Below, piece by piece: positions 22,652 to 33,861 of a stretch of 64,000 nt of DNA (positions are counted from its first letter, which is position 1; each line of letters opens with the position of its first letter). The notes below the pieces were generated by a model. The model was not told the origin of the DNA, did not search any database, and saw only the letters and a program-made list of their open reading frames with translations. The DNA comes from Favolaschia claudopus (lineage: Eukaryota > Basidiomycota > Agaricomycetes > Agaricales > Mycenaceae): NCBI GenBank assembly GCA_037176885.1, contig JAWWNJ010000060.1:930001-994000 (forward strand), read 5' to 3'. Both the position numbers and the translations under genes were made by a program.

Positions 22652-23141
22652 AACAGATCCTAGACTACATTTGAAGTGGACTGTGGCCGCTGCCAACGGC
22701 AAAGTGGGTTAAACAAAGCAGTCCAGCCTCTACTTAGGTCGGAAGTCGGAGCTCAGTGGAGGCACCAAGGGAGGGTCGCATCAGTTGAATCCACAACAGA
22801 AGCAAGGCTGGCGTCCAGCTGCGTGTGGCCGTCGTGGAGGTTGAGGAGAAGAGGGATCATGCCGTGAATTGTGTACCTTCATTTGTTCGGGTGGAGATTG
22901 CCGAGCACTGGCATCGCCCCCTGACGCTCGCCGCGGCGGCCGATTTTTCAACACCTCTCTTTGGAGCTCACCTCGTTCTAGTTTGGAATACTGCATCCAA
23001 CGATAGAGATCCAGCGTCTCGAGCATCATCTCTATGTTCCTTGCGCGGAAAAAAACGATATTGGTTCGATTCCATTCGCCGCTTGGAACACGGTTTTTGT
23101 TCTTGTCGAGGTTGTTCCTTTTCAACGCGAAACGGATAAAG

Positions 23142-23610
23142 TTAGACTCGTCACCAGTCTGCTACGCGACGGCCGACAATTGTGGCGAGCACGTCGGGCG
23201 TAGCAGACTGGTAACTCTCGGGACACGCCAAAGGGCTGTCGCGGAGTTTCGAAAATTTTGAGTGGTGCCGGGCAGTCGGAATCGAGTTGCCTGCCCGCCT
23301 GTCACAAACTATTGTGAACATTCATGTGACTCAGCCATTTCTCGACCGTCGATTCCTCTGTAAATTGGTATTTCATAAATACTGAAATAAATACCTAGAT
23401 ATATAGTAGTAATGTATAGCAGTGCAGTGTAGTACTTTTTGAAGGTTAAATATAATTGTGAAGGAGGGAAGGAACTGATTGATGGGACCCACTCAAAATT
23501 TTCGATCTCCGCGACAGCCCTTTGGCGTGTCCCGAGAGTTACCAGTCTGCTACGCCCGACGTGCTCGCCACAATTGTCGGCGACGCGTAGCAGACTGGTC
23601 ACGAGTCTAG
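23142..23610. mobile_element. Foldback element with nested palindromes
   Basis: The left arm 23142-23265 and right arm 23489-23610 are near-perfect reverse complements of about 122 bp. Each arm is itself palindromic: ACCAGTCTGCTACGC and GCGTAGCAGACTGGT enclose CGACAATTGTGGCGAGCACG. The inner 220 bp are AT-rich. No transposase frame is present, and an open minus-strand frame across it (23309-23680) is an artefact of the repeat. Short foldback-type or MITE elements have this form. Confidence 0.7.
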
Positions 23611-23745
23611 GATAAAGTCGCACAAGCCAATAGACCTGATAGCTAACTTCCGCATCTATGATCCATATATGATTTAACACGGTCAGGAAACTACCGTAGC
23701 AGAATCTCCCTTAACCACTCCCTTCACTCTACTCTGCTCTACCCC

Positions 23746-25518
23746 TCATGACACCTGAATAACAACCTTCCCCACATGCTTCTGCCCCTCCAAATGCGCA
23801 TAAGCAGCATGCACGTCCTCGAACGAAAACACCTTGTCGATGACGGGACGCGTCGACTCGGGGTTCGCTGAGATGAGACGGTTCATTGCTTTGAATCTGT
23901 GTTGTTAATTAGGAGGTCGAGTCGCGCAAAGAAGCGAAACATAATAAGTAAAGTAGATAGGAAGAGTAATGCGAAAGAAATATAACTCGGAGGAAAGAAA
24001 GGAAGAAAAGAAGGAGATAGGAGATAGGAACTCACTGCTTCACGGAACCGACGTATATCCCGCGGATAGTGAGCGATTTGCGGATGGCGGGGAGAACTAG
24101 ATCAACGGTTGGCTGAGAGGTCAACAAATGAATAAGTCGGCATTAATTAATGCAGAAATGAAGTCGAATGAAATTGAGTCAACACACCCCACTCGCCAAG
24201 TGCCCTACAATCGCGATATGCCCTCCCATCCTCACCGACGCGATAGAGCGCTCCAATGTCGTATTTCCCGTTACCTATCAAAGACGGATTCGCGCGACGT
24301 CAGCCTCTGATTGAAAGTATTTCGCAAAACCTATGAAATGAAAGTCAGCTAGCTTACTTCAACGACCAAATCAACCCCAATGCCACCCGTGAGCCTCAGC
24401 ACCTCCTCGTCCCATTTCGGTGTTGTCTTGTAGTTGACGACGTGCGTCGCGCCGAGGGTCTTTGCGGTGTGGAGTTTGTCGTCGGAGGAGGAGAGGAGGA
24501 TGACGGATGCCCCGGAGGCGGTGGCGAGTTGGAGGGCAAAGCTGTATGTAAGATGTGTTTCAGGGTAAGTCGAGAATATGTATGATGTTTGGAAGAAAAA
24601 GAAGAGTGAAGGAGAACGTACTTACATTGAGACGCCGCCTGTTCCGATGACGAGAACGGTATCGCCTGCTTTGATGGAGGATAGGGAGACGTATGCTGTC
24701 AGGGCGGCGCATCTGTGATGCATGAAAAATAAATACTCAAATTAGTTTTTCGATAGGACTAAGGCGAAAGATAGGAAGGAAGGAATTGAATTGAACCCAC
24801 GGAAGTGTCGATGCCTCTTCATACGATAAATGTTCCGGAATCGCGACAAGCGACTTCAGAAGACAAGATAAACCCATCGTCAGCCAAGGTCTTCATCGCA
24901 CTAGATGACTTCGCTTACATGGGCGGGAAACACGCGGAACTGCGTTAACACTCCGTTCAACGGCCCACCCAGCACATTCGCAGCGATCTCAGGCGTCAGC
25001 TCCTCGTCTTCCTTGTCGAGGAGGAGATTTGCAGCGACACGGTCGCCGGGTTTCCATTTTCTTACGTCTTGGCCGATGGAGAGGACTTCGCCGGCCATGT
25101 CGGAGCAGGGGATGAGGTGGGGTGGAAGTCTGCGATCATGAGTTGGGGACGAGGGGAGGTAGATGGGGAGATGATGTGAGGTGGACGATGTGAGAGGAAA
25201 GAGAATAGATGGGACATACGGTCTTGAGTAGTTTGGTTTGGATACTAGGAGATCGCGAAACTGAGTATCGGTGAGCTTACGAGATAATGGTGAGAGGGGA
25301 AGATTAATATTCACCTGCAACGAAACGGCATGGATCTTGACCAAAACTTCATTCGAACCCAAGGTAGATGGTAGAGGAACTTCCTCGAGTGTAAGGTCGC
25401 GATAAGAGTCGTGCTACAGAGATCAAGATTCGATAGGAAGCTGCGGAGACGTTGAATGAAATTGTACGACGCGCACCTTAGGATAGAACCATTGGCGCGT
25501 CTTTGCAGGGAGCGACAT
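23746..25518 (-). CDS. Zinc-type alcohol dehydrogenase-like / quinone oxidoreductase (MDR), copy 2
   Basis: This is a tandem paralog of the gene at 20226, with the same exon layout. Landmarks in order: MSLPAKTRQWFYPK, EVLVKIHAVSLQFRDLL, PCSDMAGEVLSIGQ, DEELTPEIAANVLGGPLNGV, KAGDTVLVIGTGGVSM (dinucleotide motif), TLGATHVVNY, VTGNTTLERSIAS and the end HVGKVVIQVS. As in copy 1 the catalytic zinc ligands are not evident, so an NADPH-dependent quinone or enone reductase is more likely than an alcohol dehydrogenase. Differences are spread through the protein, so the duplication is not recent. Confidence 0.88.
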
Positions 25519-26383
25519 CGAATTTAGCTTTCTACGGGTGAAAGATATAACGGATAGTTAGTCTTATATATGGTCGCAAATTCTCAGAACGCTGAGTCAA
25601 CCGCCTTGCGCCATAGTCGTGCCATCTTGTAGCGGTTGGGGGTGTCCTAATCGGTCCTAAACGGGTCCTTGAATCCGTTTTATTCCAGTAAGAGAGTCGT
25701 GCGTTGTGGTTGGCGGCGCTATGTTTCAAGAATCTGACGTCCTACAAATCGCTACAGTGGTTGTACAGTGCGCGATTGAAAACCCCAGCGTCAGTGCCGC
25801 TTTCCAAGACACTCCGAACTGTTTTCCGAACTTCAAAGCAGCAGCAAGACTAAAGCATGGAGAGGTAATGGTTTTAAAGAATCTGGCTGGTTGTGGATCG
25901 GTTCATTGAGACCATTTGTGTAGTCGAGAGTGAGATGATGGTGGTTTGGAAACAAGCAAGGTTTTGTTGTTGGTGGTTGCTATCTTCGGACTTACTCGGC
26001 TGTCTGATGCTTTCACACAGCTACACCTGTATATCCCCCTGAATTTTGGGGTTAGGGTTGGATTAGGGGCTTGCGGTGAGCAATGCACACAATAATGGAC
26101 ATGAGCATCGGTAGACATAAAGGCATGGCTATGAAACAGCTCGGACTCACGGTGATGCAGAGCGTAACGTACTTGGATTTTCTTTCTTCAATCTCGGGCT
26201 GTTGCTTGATCGTGGCGGGGATTCGGCGAATCTTGAATATCTACGGAACTGTAACCTCTAATCCATGCAAGGTCAATGGCCGAATGCGCGGAAATATAAA
26301 TGCGCGCCTCGATACCGTGCTATCCATTCTCATTCTTCCTCTCCCCCTTTTCTTTCTTTCTTTCTCTTCCCCTCCCCCTCACT
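25519..26383. other. Intergenic between divergent genes
   Basis: No gene supported. The last 80 bases before 26384 are a pyrimidine-rich tract (TC-rich), as found just upstream of many strongly expressed fungal start sites. Confidence 0.45.
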
Positions 26384-26974
26384 ATGTTCTCCACTGCGTT
26401 GACCGCACTCCTCTACATTCTTTCTGTCCCTTCCATGATGGCGGTGAACGGCGCTCCAGTCGCTAATTCAATCCTCGCTCGTGTGAGAACTCGCCTGTTC
26501 ACGTCTATCCGTATGTAGTAAATTGACATTCCCGAACCTATGTTTCCAGGAAGGCATCATCGCTAGCCCATTCGCGCCGAAATTTTGCACGGGCATCAAC
26601 GGTCGCGGCACTTGCGCGCCGGTTACCCCGGGCGAATGCACCAACACCCCAGGCATCGTGTCCCTTGTTCTGAATAAGAAAGACGCAGACTGTCTAGCAT
26701 ATACGTAAGCAGCGTACCTTCAAACGCGTTTCTCGCATCTATGTTAATTTGCATTTTGCATCGTAGCCGACCGGACTGCAAGAACGAGGTCGAAGACACT
26801 GTGAGCGAGTTCTTCGCGGACGACTCGGAAGATTTGCGCGGGAGGGGGTTGCAGAGTGTGCTTTGCACGCAGGTGGCGGGTACGGTCTTTGGTTTCACGG
26901 CGGGGACGGAGGCGGCGCAGGCCGAGGAGAAGTTTGCGCTGGAGAATGGGTTCATTTTCCCTGTAGGCCGATAA
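26384..26974 (+). CDS. Small secreted protein
   Basis: Three exons encode about 145 aa. The signal peptide (MFSTALTALLYILSVPSMMA) is followed by VNGAPVANSILAR. The mature part has paired cysteines (KFCTGINGRGTCAPV, GECTN, ADCLAY, PDCKN, VLCTQ) and an acidic stretch (EVEDTVSEFFADDSEDL). It ends GFIFPVGR. I did not recognise a family; disulfide bonds are likely. Introns are at about 26482-26550 and 26704-26766, both with good GT and AG ends. Confidence 0.75.
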
Positions 26975-27506
26975 TTAAATTATTCGGCGATGATTGTTGT
27001 GTAGAGACTAGTTTTTGGTTCATCACTTCAAGGAATCAAAAGTCTTGGCTCTTGGAGCGCCACCGCAGAACTGAGAGAAGAAGAGTCCACAAGCGTTGAA
27101 ATACGTTGTTCATATTGATACAAAGCCTTTCAGCCTATGTGCCACAACCCCGAGCCTCAGTGGCAGGCTGGCAGCAGAATCGACACGATGGTTCGAGAGA
27201 GAAAAGTACAGAGTCACACGGGTCACTCTATGTGCGACTGTTTACAAAAGGCAGTGCCCGCCTTGTGCTTCACGCGTCCATCTCCACTATTCAGGTCGAA
27301 GTCCCTGGGCTCGTCAAGACCCCCATGCAATAGCTTCGTCGGTGACCGAAATCCAGCAATACTACTCCACGACAGGGTTGCAAACCTAATCTCTAAGGCG
27401 GCGGGCGAATTTCGTGCCTCAACTTCAAATCAGCAGCTTTCCGTGTTCGCCGTTGTCTTATAAACCCTCTGGACGAGCATCTCTACCTCCTTACCAAATC
27501 TACGCG
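26975..27506. other. Intergenic, no gene supported
   Basis: Several overlapping plus-strand frames (27096-27463) occur here, but none shows a domain or a splice that would join it to the next gene. Confidence 0.45.
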
Positions 27507-28226
27507 ATGGACTCCCAACTCACCCTCGTCAACGCCACTCCTCCCATCTGCCTCACATTCTCTCGCAACAGCATGATAAACACGACTTTATTCCGGGACG
27601 AAACTCGTCACCCAGCTTATACGCTGACAACGGAGCTCCGTGGATCCGCTACAAACCTACACTGCTCTGCGACGGGCAAGCTTCTTGCGCGCGTCACGAG
27701 GAGGGAGCTTTTGCCTGACGTCGTCGCGTTTCCCGACATTGATAATGATGTGAAGTTGAAGGAAGTGAGACTTAGCAAGTGGATGCGCAGGTGTAGGCTT
27801 CCAGATGGCAGGCGAGATTTTCTTTTGTACTTTGACCCTGTTCCATTCTGACGATGTCTTCCAGCCATGCGCATGTCATCGTATCAGAGACGGGGAATTG
27901 TGTCCTGAAAAAGGATCTCCTCCATCGACTTGCGGTTAGTACTCGCTCTCTCCCTCATTCTTAGTCATTTATTGATTGTGAACTCGCAGCTATTCACAGA
28001 ATACGACCTCTCCACCCCTATCGCACACTGGGACGTCAGCGTTCCCGGCTCACTATCCCTCGTCCTCTACCCGGGGACTGAGAACTTTCATCCGCAGATT
28101 CTCGTCGCGTTTACCGTCCAGGAGCTGAAGATGCGCATGGCGGAGAAGGCGGATCTCGTTGCGCAGAGTCGCGCTGCGGCTCAGTCAAAGACGCTCGTTA
28201 GCGTGAGTCGGGGGAATATGGCGTGA
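27507..28226 (+). CDS. DUF6593 family protein
   Basis: Three exons. The first reads like the start of DUF6593: LTLVNATPPICLTFSRNSM, NTTLFRDETRHPAYTL, then KEVRLSKWMRR up to the donor near 27791. The second exon gives VIVSETGNCVLKK, and the third FTEYDLSTPIAHWDVSVP and TENFHPQILVAFTVQELKMR, the conserved C-terminal strand and helix of the family. DUF6593 proteins are small, mostly intracellular, common in mushrooms and of unknown function. They are distantly reminiscent of tubby/LURP-like folds, but I do not claim that here. The start at 27507 gives a normal N-terminus; the frame is open further upstream. Confidence 0.75.
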
Positions 28227-28897
28227 GTGGAGGTCGATAGTTTTCGAACTCACTTTGTGTATGTACTGATCTGCTTGTTATATTGTAACGTCCTCATCTT
28301 CGTAGAACCTGCGCACCATTGAGACGATGATACGACTAATGCGATGATTCGGTGTCATCCTCGCTGGGTACTGGCATACAAGACTCGTTGACTCCACGCT
28401 TCGGTGGAACATGCAATTAGCGCATTGCCCATACTTACCTGCCACCGTATGACCTCTGGCGCGTCGAACGATGATTGCCGGTGTTCGTTCAACTTCTGAC
28501 ATGTTGAACGCTTACGGATGAGTGTGTATGATAAAGCAAGCCATACTTGGTGGCACTACGGCTATCCGCGACAAAGCGACGACAACTTGCGCCCGTTGAG
28601 TGTTCGGCTCTTGTCGAGAATTAGTATGATGTTTGTAGGTATGTCGTGGTCCTGGCATAGACGCTCGTCCCTGAAGCGTGCTATACCACGTTGCTTCAGC
28701 CTTGTGCCAACGATCGAGCTTCATTTGCGCTTTCAGTGCCAACTTCCAAGTGACAGCGTATTGGCATCCAGTATGTTCTGCTACTACAAAAACACTGCGC
28801 CCACTCTTTTATCGTCATGAGCTTCACTATGATCTTCTTCCCTTTCGCCAGAGCAACCACTCACACAAGCCAGCAACCGAGCGCCGCAAAATCTCGA
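28227..28897. other. Upstream region of the DUF4436 gene, no separate gene supported
   Basis: Open frames here are short and undistinguished. An alternative start of the next gene at 28817 would extend it by 27 codons. Confidence 0.4.
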
Positions 28898-30556
28898 ATG
28901 TACCTTCACTTCCCTCGAAGCAAGATCATCCGACAGATTCTAGCCTCCATCCTGCTCACGGCCATCGTCATCGCGTTGTCGTTTGGGATCACCAGCCATC
29001 TCATCCTCGGCGAGGTGGACGACCATCTTCCGCTGGAAAATGCACCTCCACAACAAGTGACTCATCCCCTCCTTCGGATTCTTTCATAATCCATTCGGCT
29101 TCTAATGGCCAACAGATCTCCCTCACGGCCAATTTTCTCGATATAGACACTACTGCGCGAACGATGACAGTCGATTGGTACACCGACTACGACTGCGGCA
29201 ACAGCACACAAATATTTGCCACCAATATATTTGTCGACTCGTAAGGCGTTTCTGCGTAACTTCCGTCACTACTACCTACTAGTGATTCGGTATGTTTATC
29301 CAGGAATCTGCTCGCCGCCCCAAGCGGCACCCAACTCAGCGACATGGCTTCAATTGCCATCCCGACCACGCCCATCTTCCGAATGAACATAACTGAAGCC
29401 TGCTCCGACGAGGATAACAGAGCCCGAGCCAATTCTCCCGTTTTCCGCACGATACTCAAATTGACGGGGCAGCCTTCGGCGAGTCGGAGCCGCCAAGCGG
29501 GACAGGCGAATAGGGATTCGCTGCAGGCTTATCCATTCGATAAGTATGTCCATGCAAAGCATGATTCACAACATACTGGCCAAAGTTCTTAATAGAGTAT
29601 TTGAACAGCTATTACTTTGAGGTATTCATGTTCGCAACGGTTGCCTCTACGAATCAGAGCGTTGGGATGAATTTAGAAGATTCATTCGGAACCCCGATGT
29701 ACGTCGATCTCACTGGCAAAATCTCTGCTAGTACTGATTTCACTGACTTCCCCACAGAAATTTCGAGCTCAGCCTACAGAAAGACATCTCCTTCAACAAC
29801 GATCGGGGGCTTTACCTTCACTTCACCGTAAAGCGTTCAACGGCAGTCAAATCCCTGGTCATCATCATTGTCATTGCAAACTGTATGTTCTCTTCCTCTG
29901 CTTCTCGGATTTTCCGGCCCACAGGCTAAGTGTTGTTTACATGCCTTTTGCAGGGCTCGTCACCCTCGCCTTCCTCTGGATTACAGTTGCTGCATTCGTT
30001 TGGGACCATGAAATTGTAACCGAGATGTAAGTACGCTGAAATAGCTGTTGTCGAATGCTCACGCAAATATGATACAGGTTTGTCGTACCAATTGCAACGT
30101 TGTTTGCTTTCACATCCGTTCGTGCAAATTTCCCTGGTGCTCCGAGTGGATTCGGTATGCTTCGTCTTTCAACTGTCTAAGGAAACTCGAGAACTTATTC
30201 GAAATATTCTTGTGTTAACAGGAGCAGTCGTTGGTCAGTGTTCAGGCCTTCGGCAATCCCTGTAAAATTCACCCGGAATGAAAACAGACTACTACGGGAT
30301 CCTCCCCAATCTTGGGCTCATGACACTTTCCGTGCGTATCATTAGCCGCACACTTCAGTTCACGCTGATCTAATCATGGGAATCTCAACCGATATAGAGT
30401 GCGATCCTCCTCCTACGAGTACTCTTCCGCCGAGTTTCAGGAGCTGCTCGTCGGGCTCGAGTACAGAAGGATGCCGAACCTTCATCGGATTCGCCACTTA
30501 CTCGGAAGGGGGTGGAATCGACGGCGGGATCCCCAGAGCCGGCAACAGCGGTTTAG
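28898..30556 (+). CDS. DUF4436-type membrane protein, copy 1
   Basis: A first membrane span (IIRQILASILLTAIVIALSF) is followed by GITSHLILGEVDDH. A lumenal or extracellular domain contains LTANFLDIDTTARTMTVDW, CGNSTQIFATNIFVD, SPVFRTILKLTGQP and LQAYPFDKYYFEVF. Then come three closely spaced spans: TAVKSLVIIIVIAN, LVTLAFLWITVAAFVW and a span around LPNLGLMTLSSAILLLRVLF. The tail is basic then Ser/Glu-rich, ending EPATAV. This matches the DUF4436 layout (one N-terminal and three C-terminal spans). The function is unknown. The TAG is at 30554 after a last intron at about 30331-30399. Copy 2 lies at 49817. Confidence 0.75.
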
Positions 30557-30808
30557 AGTGTGGGTGCAGCTTATGTTCACCAGTGTATCCAATTTATTTC
30601 TTGTTCCACTTCGTTTCATAGACCTAAGACTATAGGGGTTGATTGGACGCGAACAGTAACGTTCACGTGCTGTGACATAACGCGTTTCAAGTCAACATCA
30701 TTTCCATTATGTTACGAATTTAGAGACCTGATTAAATTGATACTACACCGAGAGAACTATGCGTCGAAAACTTCCTACTATATCACCCATTCACCCAATA
30801 TCACCAGA

Positions 30809-33800
30809 TTACCAAATAATAGTAGAAACAATTCCAAATACGAAGGTTCCCAAGAACAAAGCGAAGTTTCGAGAATGAGAGTGCCGCCCTGCCGAGGGAG
30901 GAGGGTTGTTTGTGTTTGCGGTCTGTGTCAAAGAAATTCGTCAGGTTGCGAAGGCGATGGGAGGAAAAGAGAGAAGGAAGCGGAGACATACGTCCGCGTC
31001 TTGAGAAAGCGGTGAAGCTTTCAGCACCTTCGCAGCTTGCTCGCCGATACCGTAGATCAAAGCCTATACAACATTGAGGTGGGATTGATCAGCTGTCAGT
31101 CCACAAGAGACGAACCGAAGGATGCGCAGCAGGTTGCAGAGGGATGATCGATGCGTCAACCACGAAGACGTTCGCCGTTCCTGAGCATTCGTTCAAACTT
31201 CATTCAATCAATCATCTCACATACAGATACACACACACATACCATTCACCCTCAAATCCTTATCCACGACACTCCCAAAAGCAGCCGTCCCGAGCGGGTG
31301 GTACGACAGCCCCACGGAGTTTTTTACGAACTGCTCGAACTGCTCTTGCGTCGTGATGTTCAGACCCGGTGCCAGTTCCGCAGCTACGAACGGCTTGACG
31401 GTGTCCTGCGTGGCAAAGCGGCGCGCGCGTTCGGTGGCTTTGGCGAGGATGTAGAGGTCGAAGGGTGATTCGAGCCTGAAGGCAATAAGTAATAAGAATC
31501 GAACAAGGTAATACTGTAAGTAGGCAGGTGCATATATATATGATAGAATACGTACAGAGCGAGGTCGAATTGCGGCGCCTGCTTCGCGTCCGTGGAAACG
31601 ATGTGCTACGTCGAACTCAATTAATGACCACAAAAAAAAAGAATGGAGGAAAATCAAACACACGGAGGATCCGCGAGACATCGGGTGTAGAAGGATAGGC
31701 AAGAACACGAGGTTAGCGGGATTGGGGAAGCCCATGAATTCAATTAGCGGAGCGTCGCCTTCGAACATCCTGATCAAAGCCTTGTGAGCGGTATCGCTCA
31801 GACCGGGAGGTGCGGTTTGGATGAGTTCGTGAGCTTTGTCCCATTCGGTGGAGTTGAGCAGGGTCCGTGCGCTTTCGACTACATTCGATATCGAAAAATG
31901 AGTTATAATTGAATGTTCCGCAGCGGCAGGAATTATGTAATTGTACTTACAGTTGAGAGTCAATTGAACGCCGGCGTTGGATATGTTGGGGGCAAGCGCG
32001 GCGATGTATCTCGAGGTTGGCTCTAGCCCCACGAAATAAATCACAAAGGCAGGTGTAAGTAAATTATGAAGGGAATCAGAGATAAGTAGATTTGACTGAT
32101 ACTGACGTTCGCTGAGATTTTCCCCAACGGCGGGGAGGTTGACGACAGTTGAGATGCCAAGAGGATTGAGGATCTGGTCGATCCGAATCAGACCAGAGGA
32201 AATGCAGATAAAAAGTGACGCAATTACATCGGGATTGCCGACACCACTGAGCTCAAGGACCTGGGGAGTGCCAAACGCACCGGCGCTGAGGATGACTCGG
32301 TCGCCGGACTGGAGTTATCAGAAATAATTGTGTGAGGGGAGAATAGCGGGAGGAAGTAGGTATATATATATCACTCACAACGGTGGTGTTCTGCCCCGAA
32401 GCATCGAGGTACTCGACGCCCGTAGCTACCATCTGGCCATTCTTCGACTTGTCTTGTGCCCAGACGATACGAGATACCGTAGAGTTGACGTGCACCTGTA
32501 AGTTGGCGCGGCCGGCGTTCGGGAGATCTTCAAGGAAGGTCACCGTGGTGTCATTAAGTAGAGTCCGATTGAAATAGAAATAGAATTTATCGACACACAG
32601 TACGAGTTGGCGGAATAAGAACGGGTGGAGTTGGGGAACATCGCTTTGGGGGAGTACCAGATTCCAGTGGGGTCGCCGCCGCTTTGGTCGTTGCTCTCTT
32701 TGCCGCCGGAAGCCACGACGGCGGGGATGACGCCTTTGGTCCAGACGCTGAAGGAAAAAGGAAAAAAGAATATATATCAGACGGTAAGGGTTTGAGGGGT
32801 ATCGAGGGGTGTGTGTATGATACGCACTCGCCGGTGGGTGTGCGCTGGGTGACGAAGATGGGGCCGTTTGATCCGTGGAAGGAGGTGGTGCTGGCAAGGC
32901 GGGCGGTTGGGGTGAAGTTTTCGGCCTACCAGATACGCGATGCATGAGCGGGTCAGGGTGGGTTGGAGTAGCGGAAGCGCAGTGGTACGAACCGAGTCGA
33001 TGGCGGCAGAGAGGGAGTTCCAGTTCCTACGAGGGATATGATGAGAAGAGGAAAGAAAGAAGACTGGGAAAGAAATTCACCAGCCTGTGGCACCGAAATC
33101 CGATTCCCAAGTATCCAAGTCCGTCTTGCTCGGGTGGGTGAAAAGCGCGCCGTTAACTGCTGAAGAGCCACTAGAGATTTTCAAGAGAAGAAGAGAATAG
33201 GTAGGTGAATATATTTGGCGTCGATTCGATAAAATTAGAAGACGTACCCCAAGACTTTGCCACGGGTCATGTTGACGACCTGGTTCGCGGCAAACTTGAG
33301 GGGCATAGAATGATAGTTGTAATCGACAGAGCTGCCGGGCAAGGCTTGTATCGAAGGGCCCGTAAGATTCTTGATATTCGCACTACGAAGAAAAATAATA
33401 TCTTCAGTCAATACCAAGGTCAAACTATTTGAGGGCACCGAACGTACTTGTCGAATCCACTGAATGGAATTTTGTATGAGCCATTGTGTGGATGGATGGA
33501 TATTTCAATTTGATGATACGTACTCAGCGCCGGCTTCGATTACAATGACGAGGTTGTCGACATTCTCAGAAACTGAGCAATGGTCAGAAAGTCGGGGATT
33601 CGAAACATCTTGGTCATGCTCACGCCGTGCGGCCACCGCCAACCCTGCAAACCAGCATTCAGCACCGTTTCAACCTGCCTCACCGAAAAACGACGAGTGC
33701 ATACCAGCGGTCCCTCCCCCAACAACGACATAAGTGATTTTCTCGCCTGAAGGCGAAGAGCCTGTCGCGTCCGAAGCGGGTACGCCAGCCGTTAATGTGA

Positions 33801-33861
33801 CGCATGAAGATAGGAGCAAAATTGAAGCAGAGAAAAGAATGTGGCGGATTTTCGGCGCCAT
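30809..33861 (-). CDS. GMC oxidoreductase 1 with probable GPI-anchor signal
   Basis: The signal peptide (MAPKIRHILFSASILLLSSC) leads into the ADP-binding motif ITYVVVGGGTAG. Further FAD-domain landmarks are MTRGKVLGGSSAVNG (GMC signature 1) and GDRVILSAGAFGTPQVLELSGVG (signature 2 region). The active-site strand is NSVGLSYHPLGTAAFG with the first catalytic His. The second site is in VDASIIPLQPAAHPS, joined across an intron to ALIYGIGEQAAKVL. The last exon adds a polar Asn/Pro/Ser segment and ends in the hydrophobic stretch FALFLGTFVFGIVSTIIW directly at the stop (30809). That fits a GPI attachment signal. GMC enzymes oxidise alcohols or sugars and reduce O2 to H2O2. The substrate is not predictable here. 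Confidence 0.88.

Noticed and set aside
23309..23680. 123-codon minus-strand ORF
   Set aside because: It runs through the right arm of the foldback element, and its reading matches the left-arm frame only because the arms are copies.
26040..26075. Telomere-like TTAGGG sequence
   Set aside because: Only about one and a half units (GGGGTTAGGGTTGG) with no array; chance is the simplest explanation.
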